Source of the DNA: JACVRW01 sp963826165
GTDB lineage: Bacteria > Actinomycetota > Thermoleophilia > Solirubrobacterales > Thermoleophilaceae
NCBI GenBank assembly: GCA_963826165.1
Contig: CAWGWC010000016.1
Location: 1 to 64,000 of the forward strand
DNA: 64,000 bases
Direction of reading: 5' to 3'
Below are positions 8,220 through 16,560 of this stretch, piece after piece (positions within the stretch are counted from its first letter, which is position 1; each line of letters begins with the position of its first letter). Under the pieces are notes generated by a model. That model ran no database searches. It worked only from the letters and a program-made list of their open reading frames with translations, and was not told the origin of the DNA. Position numbers and translations under genes: made by a program.

Positions 8220-9977
8220 TCACGTGACTCTGGCCACCTCGGCTATGGACGTGATGCCGTTCTTGACCTTCTCGAAGCCGTCCACACGCAGCGTGCGCAT
8301 GCCCTGGGCGGCGGCGATCTTCTTGATGTCCTCGGCCGAGGAGCGCTCGACCGTGAGGTCGCGGATCTCGTCGGACAGCATCATCACCTCGTACAGGCCG
8401 GTCCGGCCCTTGTAGCCCGTGCCGCCGCAACGGCCGCAGCCGCCGGGCTCGTAGGCCTCGAGGTCGAAGGCCGCGTTGAAGCCCGCCTGCTCGAGCGAGG
8501 AGACGCTCAGCATGGTGCGCCTCTTGCAGTAGGTGCACAGCTGGCGCACGAGCCGCTGAGCCACGACGGCGACGATGGCCGAGGCCGAGAGGAAGGGCTC
8601 GATCCCCATCTCGGTGAGACGGGTGATGGCCGAGGGCGCGTCGTTGGTGTGAAGCGTTGTGAGGACGAGATGCCCCGTGAGCGCCGACTCGATCGCGATC
8701 TTGGCGGTCTCGCTGTCGCGGATCTCGCCGACCATGATCACGTCAGGGTCCGCGCGCAGCATCGCTCGCAGCCCTCCGGCGAAGGTCAGCCCGGCCTTGA
8801 CGTTCACCTGCAGCTGGTTGATCCCCGCCAGCTGATACTCCACCGGGTCCTCGATCGTGATGATGTTGCGGCCCGGCTCGTTGATCTCGTTGAGCGCGGC
8901 GTAGAGGGTCGTGGACTTGCCCGAGCCGGTCGGGCCGGTCACGAGCACCGCCCCGTAGGCACGCCGGAAGGAGTCCTCGAAGAGGTCCTCGCTGACCTCG
9001 GACATGCCGAGCGAGTTCAGCCCGATCAGCGCCTGGGACTTGTCCAGGATGCGCATCACGATGCCCTCGCCGTCCACGCGCGGCATCGTGACCACGCGCG
9101 TGTCGATGGCGTGCCCGTCGACGGTGAGCGACACGCGGCCGTCCTGCGGCACCCGCTTCTCGGCGATGTCGAGGGCGGCCATGATCTTCACGCGCGAGAC
9201 GACGCCGGCGATCATGCGCTTGGGAATCTGTGTGGTCTCCCGCAGGACGCCGTCCACGCGGAAGCGCACGCGCATCTCGCGGCCCTCGGGCTCGAAGTGG
9301 ATGTCCGAGGCGCCCTCCTCCACCGCCTGGGCGATGATCGAGTTGACGAGCTTTATGACCGGCGCATCCTCGGCGGACTCGCGGATCTCGGTGACGTCGG
9401 CGAGCTCGTCCTCGCCCTCCTGCACGGCTTCGGCCACCGCCTCGTCCAGGCGGCTCATCCGACCGATAAGGCCGTTGATGTCGTCGTCCGAGGCCACCAC
9501 GGCCTGTACCTCGCGCCCGGTGCGCAGCTTGAGGTCGTCGAGCGCGTGCACGTTCGACGGGTTGGTCATGGCCACGAGCAGGCGGCCGCGGTCGTCGTAG
9601 CCGATCGGCGCCGCGCCCAGGCGCCGCGCCATCTGCGCCGGGATCAGGTTGAGGGCGCCGACGTCGGCCTTGAATACAGAGAGGTCCACGTGATGCAGGC
9701 CCATGCGCTGCGCCGTGGCCCGCGCCAGCTGGTCACCGGTGATGGCGTCGCATTCGAGCAGCACCTTCTCGGCCGACCTGCCCTCGCGCCTGGCCTGTTC
9801 GACCACGGGATCCACGCGCTCGCGCGCGATGAAGCCCATCTCGACGATCACGTCTGTGATGGCTCTCGATCCAGCGCGCCGTTCCGGCGGCGTGAGGCCG
9901 TCGGGCACCGGCGGTTCGGCGACGGTGCCGGGCGGGACAGCCTGAAGCTGCGCCGACCCGGCCTGCGCCTCGGTCAT
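8220..9977 (-). CDS. pilB: Type IV pilus assembly ATPase PilB (GspE family)
   Basis: A 585-residue ATPase with an N-terminal MshEN/GSPII_E_N domain at about 45-170 (ERVDPVVEQARREG, RATAQRMGLHHVDL, PSNVHALDDLKLRTG). It also has Walker A GPTGSGKST (348-356), Walker B DPDVIMVGEIRD and a zinc tetracysteine element made of CTYC and, about 30 residues on, CGRCGGTGYKGRTGLYE. It drives pilin polymerisation. MshEN domains of this type bind cyclic-di-GMP in other bacteria; whether this one does is inference. The ATG overlaps the stop of the upstream thioredoxin-like gene by four bases. Confidence 0.95.
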   Translation of the reverse strand: MTEAQAGSAQLQAVPPGTVAEPPVPDGLTPPERRAGSRAITDVIVEMGFIARERVDPVVEQARREGRSAEKVLLECDAITGDQLARATAQRMGLHHVDLSVFKADVGALNLIPAQMARRLGAAPIGYDDRGRLLVAMTNPSNVHALDDLKLRTGREVQAVVASDDDINGLIGRMSRLDEAVAEAVQEGEDELADVTEIRESAEDAPVIKLVNSIIAQAVEEGASDIHFEPEGREMRVRFRVDGVLRETTQIPKRMIAGVVSRVKIMAALDIAEKRVPQDGRVSLTVDGHAIDTRVVTMPRVDGEGIVMRILDKSQALIGLNSLGMSEVSEDLFEDSFRRAYGAVLVTGPTGSGKSTTLYAALNEINEPGRNIITIEDPVEYQLAGINQLQVNVKAGLTFAGGLRAMLRADPDVIMVGEIRDSETAKIAIESALTGHLVLTTLHTNDAPSAITRLTEMGIEPFLSASAIVAVVAQRLVRQLCTYCKRRTMLSVSSLEQAGFNAAFDLEAYEPGGCGRCGGTGYKGRTGLYEVMMLSDEIRDLTVERSSAEDIKKIAAAQGMRTLRVDGFEKVKNGITSIAEVARVT

Positions 9978-11278
9978 CGCGCGTCCGCGACTACCTGGAC
10001 CAGCGAGCCGGCATCGACGTAGCCCTCCATGAGCCGCGCCTTGCCGTTGCGATCGATGAGCACGATCGAGGGGGTCTGGCTCACACCGAGGTTTTCCACG
10101 AGCGAGCCATAGCGGTCGACGTTCACGACCTCGTCGGCGAGCACCAGCGCCCGAGTGTCCTCACGGACGGCGTCCAGTGAGCGCTCGACGATCCTGTCGT
10201 CGAGGCCACGAGAGTTCGTGAACAGCAGCACGACCTTGCGGTGGTCGCGCAGCGCACGCTGGAGCTTGCGCGGATTGTTGCTGGAGTCGAGACGAGCGCT
10301 GATCGCGGCGGCATCGCCGCCGGTGGCCACCGAGGAGCCCTCGAGCAGCGTGCGCATGAAGATCCCGAACTCGCCGCCGGGCAGCTGCTCGCTCACCTCG
10401 GCCGGCGGCTCGATCTGCTGCGGCCTGCCCACATCGCTCAGCTCGAGGTCGAGCGCGAGCTCGACCGGTCCGGAGCCGGGCACGGCCAGCTCGACGTCGG
10501 CGGTCAGTCGCCGCAGGACGCGGTCCTCCGTGCCGACCCAGACGTCGAAATCGGCTCGCCTGACGCTGTCCTGCACCTGCTCGGCCGCCCCGGGCGGCAG
10601 CGAAGCCACCTGGGCGCCCCCCTGCCGGCGGACCAGGTCGAGGACGTCGCGCGCCGCGGCGCCGGCATCGATCGAGGCGGACACGTGGCGGGTCTCCACA
10701 CCGTCGATCGCCTGGGTGCCCTCGTCCTTGACGTCCTTGACCCACTTGGCCGGGTCGAAGGGAAGCTGTTGCAGCGGGTTGGCGGCAGGATCGGGAGCGA
10801 CAGCGGGATCGGCGGCCGCGGCCGGCGCTGCGGCCCCTGAGGCGCGAAGACCGTCCCAGATCTCCTGCGGCACGAGATAGCCAGTGTCGCCGCGGGTGAA
10901 CCAGGCCTCTCCGCCGGTGGTCACGAAGCCACCCTGAAGCTCGGTGCCCAGAGCGTCCACCCGGAGGTCGAGCTCGACGCGCGGGTCCTTGGCCGAGTCG
11001 TCGGTCGCGCCGCTGAGCTCGAGCGACCCCGTGCGGCCCTCGGCGCGCAACGAGGCCTCCAGGTCGAAGCGTGCGCTGCCGGGCGCTGTGCTGAAGGCCG
11101 CGGCGAGCGCATCGCCGGACGACAGCGTCGCCGCGGGCTCGGCCGTCGGCCCGGGCGTGGCCGGGGTCGACGTGGCGCCGGCGCCCGTCTGCTGCGACGC
11201 GTTCTGGACGGCGAACACCGTCGCGGCCAGCAGGACGATTCCTATGAGGGCAAGGAGGAAGGGGCGGGAGACGGCCAT
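9974..11278 (-). CDS. Membrane-anchored LppX/LprG-like domain fused to a thioredoxin-like domain
   Basis: A 434-residue protein from ATG 11278; an upstream ATG at 11296 adds six residues. An N-terminal hydrophobic segment (FLLALIGIVLLAATVFAV) without a lipobox Cys anchors it. A Pro/Thr/Ala linker follows, then a beta-rich region (about 55-300) resembling LppX/LprG lipid-carrier proteins (SGDALAAAFSTAPGSARFDLEASL). The last 115 residues look thioredoxin-like (VVLLFTNSRGLDDRIVE, then YGSLVENLGVSQTPSIVLIDRNGKARLMEGYVDAG) but have no CxxC, so it is not a redox enzyme. Overlap with pilB suggests a role in pilus function, as an inference. Confidence 0.65.
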   Translation of the reverse strand: MAVSRPFLLALIGIVLLAATVFAVQNASQQTGAGATSTPATPGPTAEPAATLSSGDALAAAFSTAPGSARFDLEASLRAEGRTGSLELSGATDDSAKDPRVELDLRVDALGTELQGGFVTTGGEAWFTRGDTGYLVPQEIWDGLRASGAAAPAAAADPAVAPDPAANPLQQLPFDPAKWVKDVKDEGTQAIDGVETRHVSASIDAGAAARDVLDLVRRQGGAQVASLPPGAAEQVQDSVRRADFDVWVGTEDRVLRRLTADVELAVPGSGPVELALDLELSDVGRPQQIEPPAEVSEQLPGGEFGIFMRTLLEGSSVATGGDAAAISARLDSSNNPRKLQRALRDHRKVVLLFTNSRGLDDRIVERSLDAVREDTRALVLADEVVNVDRYGSLVENLGVSQTPSIVLIDRNGKARLMEGYVDAGSLVQVVADAR

Positions 11279-11348
11279 TGCCCGGCATATCGGCACGCCG
11301 CGGAGCGCGGTTTAGAGACCGGACGAGTGTTCTAGACGGAGACGGCGA

Positions 11349-11363
11349 GCGGGCGGCGCCCGC
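11349..11363 (-). terminator. Possible terminator after the alaS-ruvX-mltG-aroE unit
   Basis: A perfect 6-bp stem, GCGGGC with GCCCGC and a three-base loop, lies four bases past the predicted true stop of aroE. There is no T-run, so it may be a weak or Rho-assisted terminator, or only a GC-rich inverted repeat. Confidence 0.3.
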
Positions 11364-11367
11364 GAGC

Positions 11368-12137
11368 CTATGGTCTCACGCGCGCCGCGCGGCGCATCGT
11401 CTCGACGGGTGCGTCGCGCCCCGTCCAACGCTCGAGGCTCGGGCTCCCTGGCGGACGAGGACCTCCAGCCCGTCGATCACACGTGCGCCTCGCTCGGCTC
11501 CCCAGCGCTCGAGCGGTGTGGACTGAGACCCGTAGACCATGTCGACCACCAGGGCAGCGTCCACCAGCGGCAGCCCGTCGAGCGTGTCGTCAGTCTCGAG
11601 CCCGACCGATGTGGTGTTCACGAGCACGTCGACCGCGCCGGAGGGCCGGCCGTGGGCCACGTCCAGCTCGCCGGCGAGCTCCCGGGCCCGGCCGGCCGTC
11701 CGGTTCCAGACCCAGACCTCGGCTCCGGTCTCGCGCAGAGCCCACGCCGCGGCGCGTGCCGCGCCCCCGGCGCCGAGCACCAGCGCCCGGCCGGGCTCCT
11801 CGCCCTCCAGGGCGTCGATCAGTCCCCCGGCGTCGGTGTTGTCCCCGGCCACGCGCCCGTCGGGCTCGAAGGTCAGGGTGTTGACGGCGCCGATGGCGGT
11901 TGCCGCCTCACCGAGCTCGTCCGCCAGAGCGTGGGCCGCGAGCTTGTGCGGGATGGTCACGTTGGCGCCCCGGTAGCCCGACCCGGGCAATGCCCGAACC
12001 GTTTCGGTGAACAGCTCGGGCGCCAGCGGCAGATGGAAGTAGCGCCAGTCGAGGCCGAGCTCGGCGAAGGCGGCGCTCATCATGGCGGGGGAGCGGCTGT
12101 GAGCGACCGGAAAGCCGAGGACGCCGCAGGCGACCAT
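11368..12137 (-). CDS. aroE: Shikimate dehydrogenase AroE (C-terminal frameshift)
   Basis: Reduces 3-dehydroshikimate with NADPH in aromatic amino acid synthesis. The shikimate-binding start FPVAHSRSPAMMSAAFAELG, the catalytic Lys in VTIPHKLAA, the NADP loop VLGAGGAARAAAWAL and NRTAGRA are intact. In the uninterrupted frame the C-terminus is atypical and stops at 11376. If one base is restored near 11432 the frame continues ERWTGRDAPVETMRRAARVRP to a TAG at 11368-11370, which matches the usual family ending. This points to a one-base deletion (sequence error or mutation). It lies six bases downstream of mltG. Confidence 0.9.
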
Positions 12138-12143
12138 GGGTTC

Positions 12144-13322
12144 CTAGCACTCCGTCGGCGACTTGCCGCCACGCTCCTCGCGAGCGCGGTTGTATTCGTC
12201 GACGTAGCGCTGGAACTCCGCGTCGGTCTCCGCGAACTTATGGCGGCCGTTGCCGCACACCGCGGCGACGTAGAAGAGATAGTCCGTGCGGGCCGGGCGC
12301 GCTGCGGCCCTGATGGCCGCCAGCCCGGGGTTGCCGATCGGACCGGGCGGCAGGCCCTCGTTGACTCTCGTGTTGTACGGGCTGGTGTTGGCGAGCTCGG
12401 ACTGCTTGAGAGGCTCGGTCCAGTTGCCGTAGATGTAGCGCACCGTGGCGTCGATCCCCAGGCTGATGCCGTCCTTCAGCCGGTTGTAGATCACCGACGA
12501 GACCAGCGCGCGCTCCTTGGCCACGGCGGCCTCGCGGTCGATCAGGGAGGCGATGATGAGGACGTCGAACGGAGTGAGGTTGCGCCGGCGGGCGTAGCTC
12601 AGGTCGACCTTCGCGAAGTTGCGCTTGAACGCCTTGAGCTGCTCCTCCACCAGGCCGCGGGCGGGCCGGCTCTTCTTGAGCTCGTAGGTGGCGGGGAACA
12701 GGAAGCCCTCCAGGCTGCGGGCGTTCGGGGCGCCGAAGCGGCCCGGGTCGAGCTCCGGGTTGCGCCTGCTTGCGCGCCGGTAGTTTCCCGGTACGCCGGC
12801 GCGCCGCACCGCGGGGGCGAGTTCGCTGCGAGAAAGGCCCTCGGGCAGCGAGACCACCCTCACGTCGGGCGGCACGCCCTTCTCCAGCGCGTCGAGCGCG
12901 GCGGTGAAGGTCATGTCCTCCCGTAGCTCGAACGAGCCCGGCTTGAGGTCGCCGCTGCGACCGGCCAGTCGGGCGCGAAGCTCGAAGAAGCCCGCGTTCG
13001 AGATCACCCCGTTGTCCTGCAGGATCGTGGCGATGTCACCCAGGGTCGACCCGCGGGGAATGCTCACCCTCACCGCCGGCCCGTCGCTCTCGCTCTTGAG
13101 GGGCTGAAAGAGCGAGTTGGCGAACCAGGCAGCCGCCAGGATCAGGGCCAGGAGCACGCCGGTGGCGATGATGCGGCCCCAGCGCGGTCCCGATCCGCCG
13201 GCCGGCTCGGCAACGGGAGGAACGTCGACGAAATCGTCGCGGCGAGCGGCTCGCTCGCGCCGCGCAGCCTCCCGTTCATCGGAGGATCGTCCGCCCGGCA
13301 CGGGCGGCGGACCGGAGCTCAC
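12144..13322 (-). CDS. mltG: Endolytic murein transglycosylase MltG (YceG family)
   Basis: A 392-residue single-pass membrane protein: a charged cytoplasmic N-terminus, one TM helix at about 48-72, a LysM-like segment (VSIPRGSTLGDIATILQDNGVI) and the YceG catalytic domain. The catalytic Glu region reads IASLIDREAAVAKERALVSSVIYNRL, and the conserved SPYNTR...GLPPGPIGNPG is present. MltG cleaves nascent glycan strands and sets their length. Its ATG region overlaps the stop of ruvX by four bases, and the block alaS-ruvX-mltG-aroE is a common actinobacterial order. Confidence 0.93.
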   Translation of the reverse strand: MSSGPPPVPGGRSSDEREAARRERAARRDDFVDVPPVAEPAGGSGPRWGRIIATGVLLALILAAAWFANSLFQPLKSESDGPAVRVSIPRGSTLGDIATILQDNGVISNAGFFELRARLAGRSGDLKPGSFELREDMTFTAALDALEKGVPPDVRVVSLPEGLSRSELAPAVRRAGVPGNYRRASRRNPELDPGRFGAPNARSLEGFLFPATYELKKSRPARGLVEEQLKAFKRNFAKVDLSYARRRNLTPFDVLIIASLIDREAAVAKERALVSSVIYNRLKDGISLGIDATVRYIYGNWTEPLKQSELANTSPYNTRVNEGLPPGPIGNPGLAAIRAAARPARTDYLFYVAAVCGNGRHKFAETDAEFQRYVDEYNRAREERGGKSPTEC

Positions 13323-13717
13323 TCCGGCGTGCGCGCTCCGGCCGCGGCGAGATAGCTGTCGAGCAGGTGCGCGGCGGCTCGAGAGTCGGGATCGCCCGCG
13401 CCCCCCATGCGCTCCGCGAGACGCGTGGTCAGGCGCTCATCGTGAAGCTCCACGGGTACGGTCACTCTCCGCGCCAGGCGCTCGGCAAACGTCTGCGCCC
13501 TGGAGGCCTGTTCACCCACGTCGCCCGCGAGAGTCAGAGGGAGACCCACCACGATGCGTTCCGCGCCCTCATCGCGCGCCAGCGCGGCGATGCGCGCCAG
13601 GCCCTTGCGCGTGTCGGGGCTCTCCACCACCGGCAGCGGCGTGGCCAGGGTCCCCGACGGATCGGAGATGGCGCAGCCGCAGCGCGCCGCGCCGTGGTCG
13701 AGGGCGAGCACGCGCAT
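13319..13717 (-). CDS. ruvX: Putative pre-16S rRNA nuclease / Holliday junction resolvase-like RuvX (YqgF)
   Basis: A 132-residue RNase H-fold protein of normal length. The N-terminal motif LALDHGAARCGCAISD gives the first catalytic Asp, IVVGLPLTLAG and TVPVELHDERLTT give the second acidic site, and the C-terminal DSRAAAHLLDSYL supplies the last Asp. YqgF proteins mature the 16S rRNA 5' end in E. coli and are annotated as resolvases elsewhere. The start shares a base with the alaS stop. Confidence 0.92.
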   Translation of the reverse strand: MRVLALDHGAARCGCAISDPSGTLATPLPVVESPDTRKGLARIAALARDEGAERIVVGLPLTLAGDVGEQASRAQTFAERLARRVTVPVELHDERLTTRLAERMGGAGDPDSRAAAHLLDSYLAAAGARTPE

Positions 13718-16371
13718 CAGGAACCGGCGCCGAGCGCCTTCTCGACCTCCGCGCGGGCGGTGGCCAGGGCGTCGGGCAGCTTGGCGGGCTCGCGGCCACC
13801 GGCCTGCGCCATCGTGTCCCGGCCCCCGCCGCCACCGCCGGCGACCTCGGCCGCGGCGCGCACCACCGCGCCCGCCTTGACTCCTCGCTCCACCAACGCC
13901 GGCGAGACGTTGGCCACCAGGTGAACGCGGCCTTCGTGCGCGGTGCCGAGCACCACCGCCGCGTCGCCGAGCTTCTGACGGACGGCGTCGGACAGGTCGA
14001 GCAGCGGCCTCGCCTCCATGGCGTCCACCGCCTGCACCACGACCTTCACGCCGGCGACCTCCTCCGCCGAGCTCACGAGCCCGTCTGCGTCTCCTCCTCC
14101 GCCGCCGTCCTTGGGCCTGCGCTCGAGCTCCTTGACGCGACCGGTGAGGCGCTCCACCGCGGGCACGACCTCGTGCTCTGGCACACGGAGCAGGCGAGAC
14201 AGCTCGGCGAGGCGCGCCGTCCGCTCCTCGAACAGCCGCGCCGCGGCCGGCCCGGTGACCGCCTCGATGCGGCGCACGTTGGAGGCGCTCGAGGTCTCCG
14301 TGGTCACGTGGAACAGCCCGATCTCGGACGTGGCGGCCACGTGCGTGCCCCCGCAGAGCTCACGGGACACGCCATCCACCTCCACCATCCGGACCCAGTC
14401 GCCGTACTTCTCGCCGAACAGGGCCATCGCGCCCAGAGACTCGGCCTCCTGCCGGCTGGTCTCGATCGCGCGCACGTGCCGGTTGGCGGCCACGAAGCCC
14501 GCCACCGTCCGCTCGACGTCGGCCAGCTCTTCCGGGCTGAGGCGCTCGCCGTGGGTGAAGTCGAAGCGCAGCTTGTCGGGACCGACGTAGGAGCCGGCCT
14601 GGCGCACATGGTCGCCCAGGCGTTCGCGCAGGGCCGCGTGCAGCAGATGGGTGGCGGTGTGGTTGCGCATGGTGGCCAGGCGCGTGTCGCGCTCGACCAG
14701 GGCCCGCACGCTCTCACCAGGACCGATCTCGCCTTCGATGGGCTCGAGAGCGATCGCCTGATCGTCACCGAGCCGGTACACGTCGACCACCCGCGCGCGG
14801 CCCGAGTCCGTCTCGACGATGCCGCCGTCCGACACCTGACCGCCCCCCTCCGGGTAGAACGGGCTCTCGTCGAGCTTGGCCAGCAGCCAGCCGTTCGACG
14901 GCTCGGCCACGCGCAGCACCGTGTCGGCCTCCGTGGTCTCGTAGCCGACGAAGCGGGTGCGAAAGCCCGCGTCGCGTGCGAAGCGAAGCACCTCGTCGTG
15001 ATCCACGTGCACATGACCACCGCCGGCGTCGGCCTCCGCCTTGAGCTGAGGCCCGGCGCGCGAGACCTCCCGCGCCCGCTCCATCAGCTCCTCGAAGCCC
15101 TGGTCGTCGACCGAGAGACCGGAGTCGGCGAGCAGCTCCTTGGTCATCTCGTAGGGGAAGCCATAGGTGTCGTGGAGCTTGAAGGCGTCCTCGGCCGACA
15201 CCCACGACGTGTTGTCCTTCTTGGCCTGCTCGACGAGCTCGGCGAGGAGCCGTTCGCCCTGCGCGAGAGTGCGCCCGAAGCTCTCCTCCTCGGCCCGCGC
15301 CCAGCGCTCGATCGCCGGCCAGTCGCGCTCGAGCTCGGGATACGCCTCCTTGGTCTGATCGATGGCCGTTCGGTAGAGCTTCGGCAGGAACGAGCCCTCG
15401 ACGCCCAGCGCCCGGCCCTGCTGGATGGCGCGGCGCATGATCCTGCGCAGGATGTAGCCGCGGTCCTCGTTGGAGGGGACCACGCCGTCGCCGAGCAGGA
15501 AGGTGGCCGCCCGCCCGTGGTCGGCGAGGATGCGCAGCGCCCGGGTGGTGGGAAAGTCCTGTCCGTACCGCCGTCCCGACAGCTCCTCACCCAGCTCGAT
15601 CAGCGGCCGGAAGAGGTCGGTTTCGTAGACCGAGTCGACCCCCTGGAGCACCGCTGACATCCGCTCGAGACCCATGCCGGTGTCGATGTTCTTGGTGGGC
15701 AGCTCGGGCAGCGAGCCGTCGGCCTGCAGCTCGTACTGCATGAACACGAGGTTCCAGATCTCGAGGTGGCGCTCAGTGTCGTCGCCGGGCCGGTCACTGT
15801 CCGGCCCGAACTCCGGACCCCGGTCGTAGTACAGCTCAGAGCACGGCCCGCACGGGCCGGTGGGCCCGGACTGCCAGAAGTTGTCCTCGCGGCCGAGCAG
15901 CACGATGCGCTCGTCGGGCACGCCCACGGCCCGCCAGCACTCGATCGCCTCCTCGTCCGGACCGAGGCCGAGCTCCTCGTCCCCGCCGAACACCGAGATC
16001 CAGATGCGCTCGAACTCGAGGCCGAGTCCCTCGGGCGAGGTGGACAACTCGAGCGCGAACTCGACCGCCCCCTTCTTGAAGTAGTCGCCGACCGAGAAGT
16101 TGCCGAGCATCTCGAAGAACGTCAGGTGACGCTTGGTCAGGCCGACGTTCTCGATATCGGTGGTTCGAAACGACTTCTGGCAGGAGGTCAGGCGCGGCGA
16201 GGGCGGCTCCTCCTCGCCGCGGAAGTAGGGCTTGAAGGGCTGCATGCCGGCGGTGGTGAGCAGCACGCTGGGGTCGTAGGAGCTCGGAACGAGCGATGCC
16301 GAGGGCATGCGCGCGTGTTCGTGCGCCTCGAAGAACGACAGGAATCGCTCCCGGATTTCCGCAGCCTGCAT
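13717..16371 (-). CDS. alaS: Alanyl-tRNA synthetase
   Basis: An 884-residue class II synthetase of full length. The N-terminal aminoacylation domain has the class II motifs (MQPFKPYFRGEEEPPSPRLTSCQKSFRTTDI; GNFSVGDYFKKGA; GMGLERMSAVLQG). The editing domain has HTATHLLHAAL and, later, the Cys/His zinc motif CGGTH. The C-Ala domain with a GGGGGGRD loop closes the protein. It charges tRNA-Ala and clears mis-charged Ser and Gly. It is the first gene of alaS-ruvX-mltG-aroE. No Shine-Dalgarno is visible before the ATG; a short inverted repeat occupies that site. Confidence 0.97.
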   Translation of the reverse strand: MQAAEIRERFLSFFEAHEHARMPSASLVPSSYDPSVLLTTAGMQPFKPYFRGEEEPPSPRLTSCQKSFRTTDIENVGLTKRHLTFFEMLGNFSVGDYFKKGAVEFALELSTSPEGLGLEFERIWISVFGGDEELGLGPDEEAIECWRAVGVPDERIVLLGREDNFWQSGPTGPCGPCSELYYDRGPEFGPDSDRPGDDTERHLEIWNLVFMQYELQADGSLPELPTKNIDTGMGLERMSAVLQGVDSVYETDLFRPLIELGEELSGRRYGQDFPTTRALRILADHGRAATFLLGDGVVPSNEDRGYILRRIMRRAIQQGRALGVEGSFLPKLYRTAIDQTKEAYPELERDWPAIERWARAEEESFGRTLAQGERLLAELVEQAKKDNTSWVSAEDAFKLHDTYGFPYEMTKELLADSGLSVDDQGFEELMERAREVSRAGPQLKAEADAGGGHVHVDHDEVLRFARDAGFRTRFVGYETTEADTVLRVAEPSNGWLLAKLDESPFYPEGGGQVSDGGIVETDSGRARVVDVYRLGDDQAIALEPIEGEIGPGESVRALVERDTRLATMRNHTATHLLHAALRERLGDHVRQAGSYVGPDKLRFDFTHGERLSPEELADVERTVAGFVAANRHVRAIETSRQEAESLGAMALFGEKYGDWVRMVEVDGVSRELCGGTHVAATSEIGLFHVTTETSSASNVRRIEAVTGPAAARLFEERTARLAELSRLLRVPEHEVVPAVERLTGRVKELERRPKDGGGGGDADGLVSSAEEVAGVKVVVQAVDAMEARPLLDLSDAVRQKLGDAAVVLGTAHEGRVHLVANVSPALVERGVKAGAVVRAAAEVAGGGGGGRDTMAQAGGREPAKLPDALATARAEVEKALGAGS

Positions 16372-16385
16372 AGACTGAGCAGTCT
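16372..16385 (-). promoter_or_regulatory. Perfect inverted repeat abutting the alaS start codon
   Basis: AGACTG and CAGTCT, separated by two bases, touch the alaS ATG on its 5' side and take the place of a ribosome-binding site. It could be an operator or an RNA element that limits initiation. A chance 6-bp palindrome cannot be excluded. Confidence 0.3.
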
Positions 16386-16560
16386 AAGGAGAGCGAAACC
16401 GCGTTGCCCTACCCTAAATGGGGCCCGAGCGCCCCGAACCCTGCAACTTACGTCCAGTTTGCGGAGAAGCCTGCGAGCACCTATGGAGTTTTGCGGGCCA
16501 AAGGTGTGCAATAGGACCATGGGCTCGCGGTTCGCCCCGTTTATGCCGACGATGCGATAG

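Noticed and set aside
8112..10022. A 636-codon plus-strand frame
   Set aside because: It is His/Asp/Arg-rich shadow sequence opposite pilB and pilT.
13117..15657. An 846-codon plus-strand frame over mltG, ruvX and alaS
   Set aside because: It is antisense to three intact conserved genes.
16381..16560. T-box riboswitch upstream of alaS
   Set aside because: No specifier stem, T-box sequence or terminator is visible in the 180-base gap.
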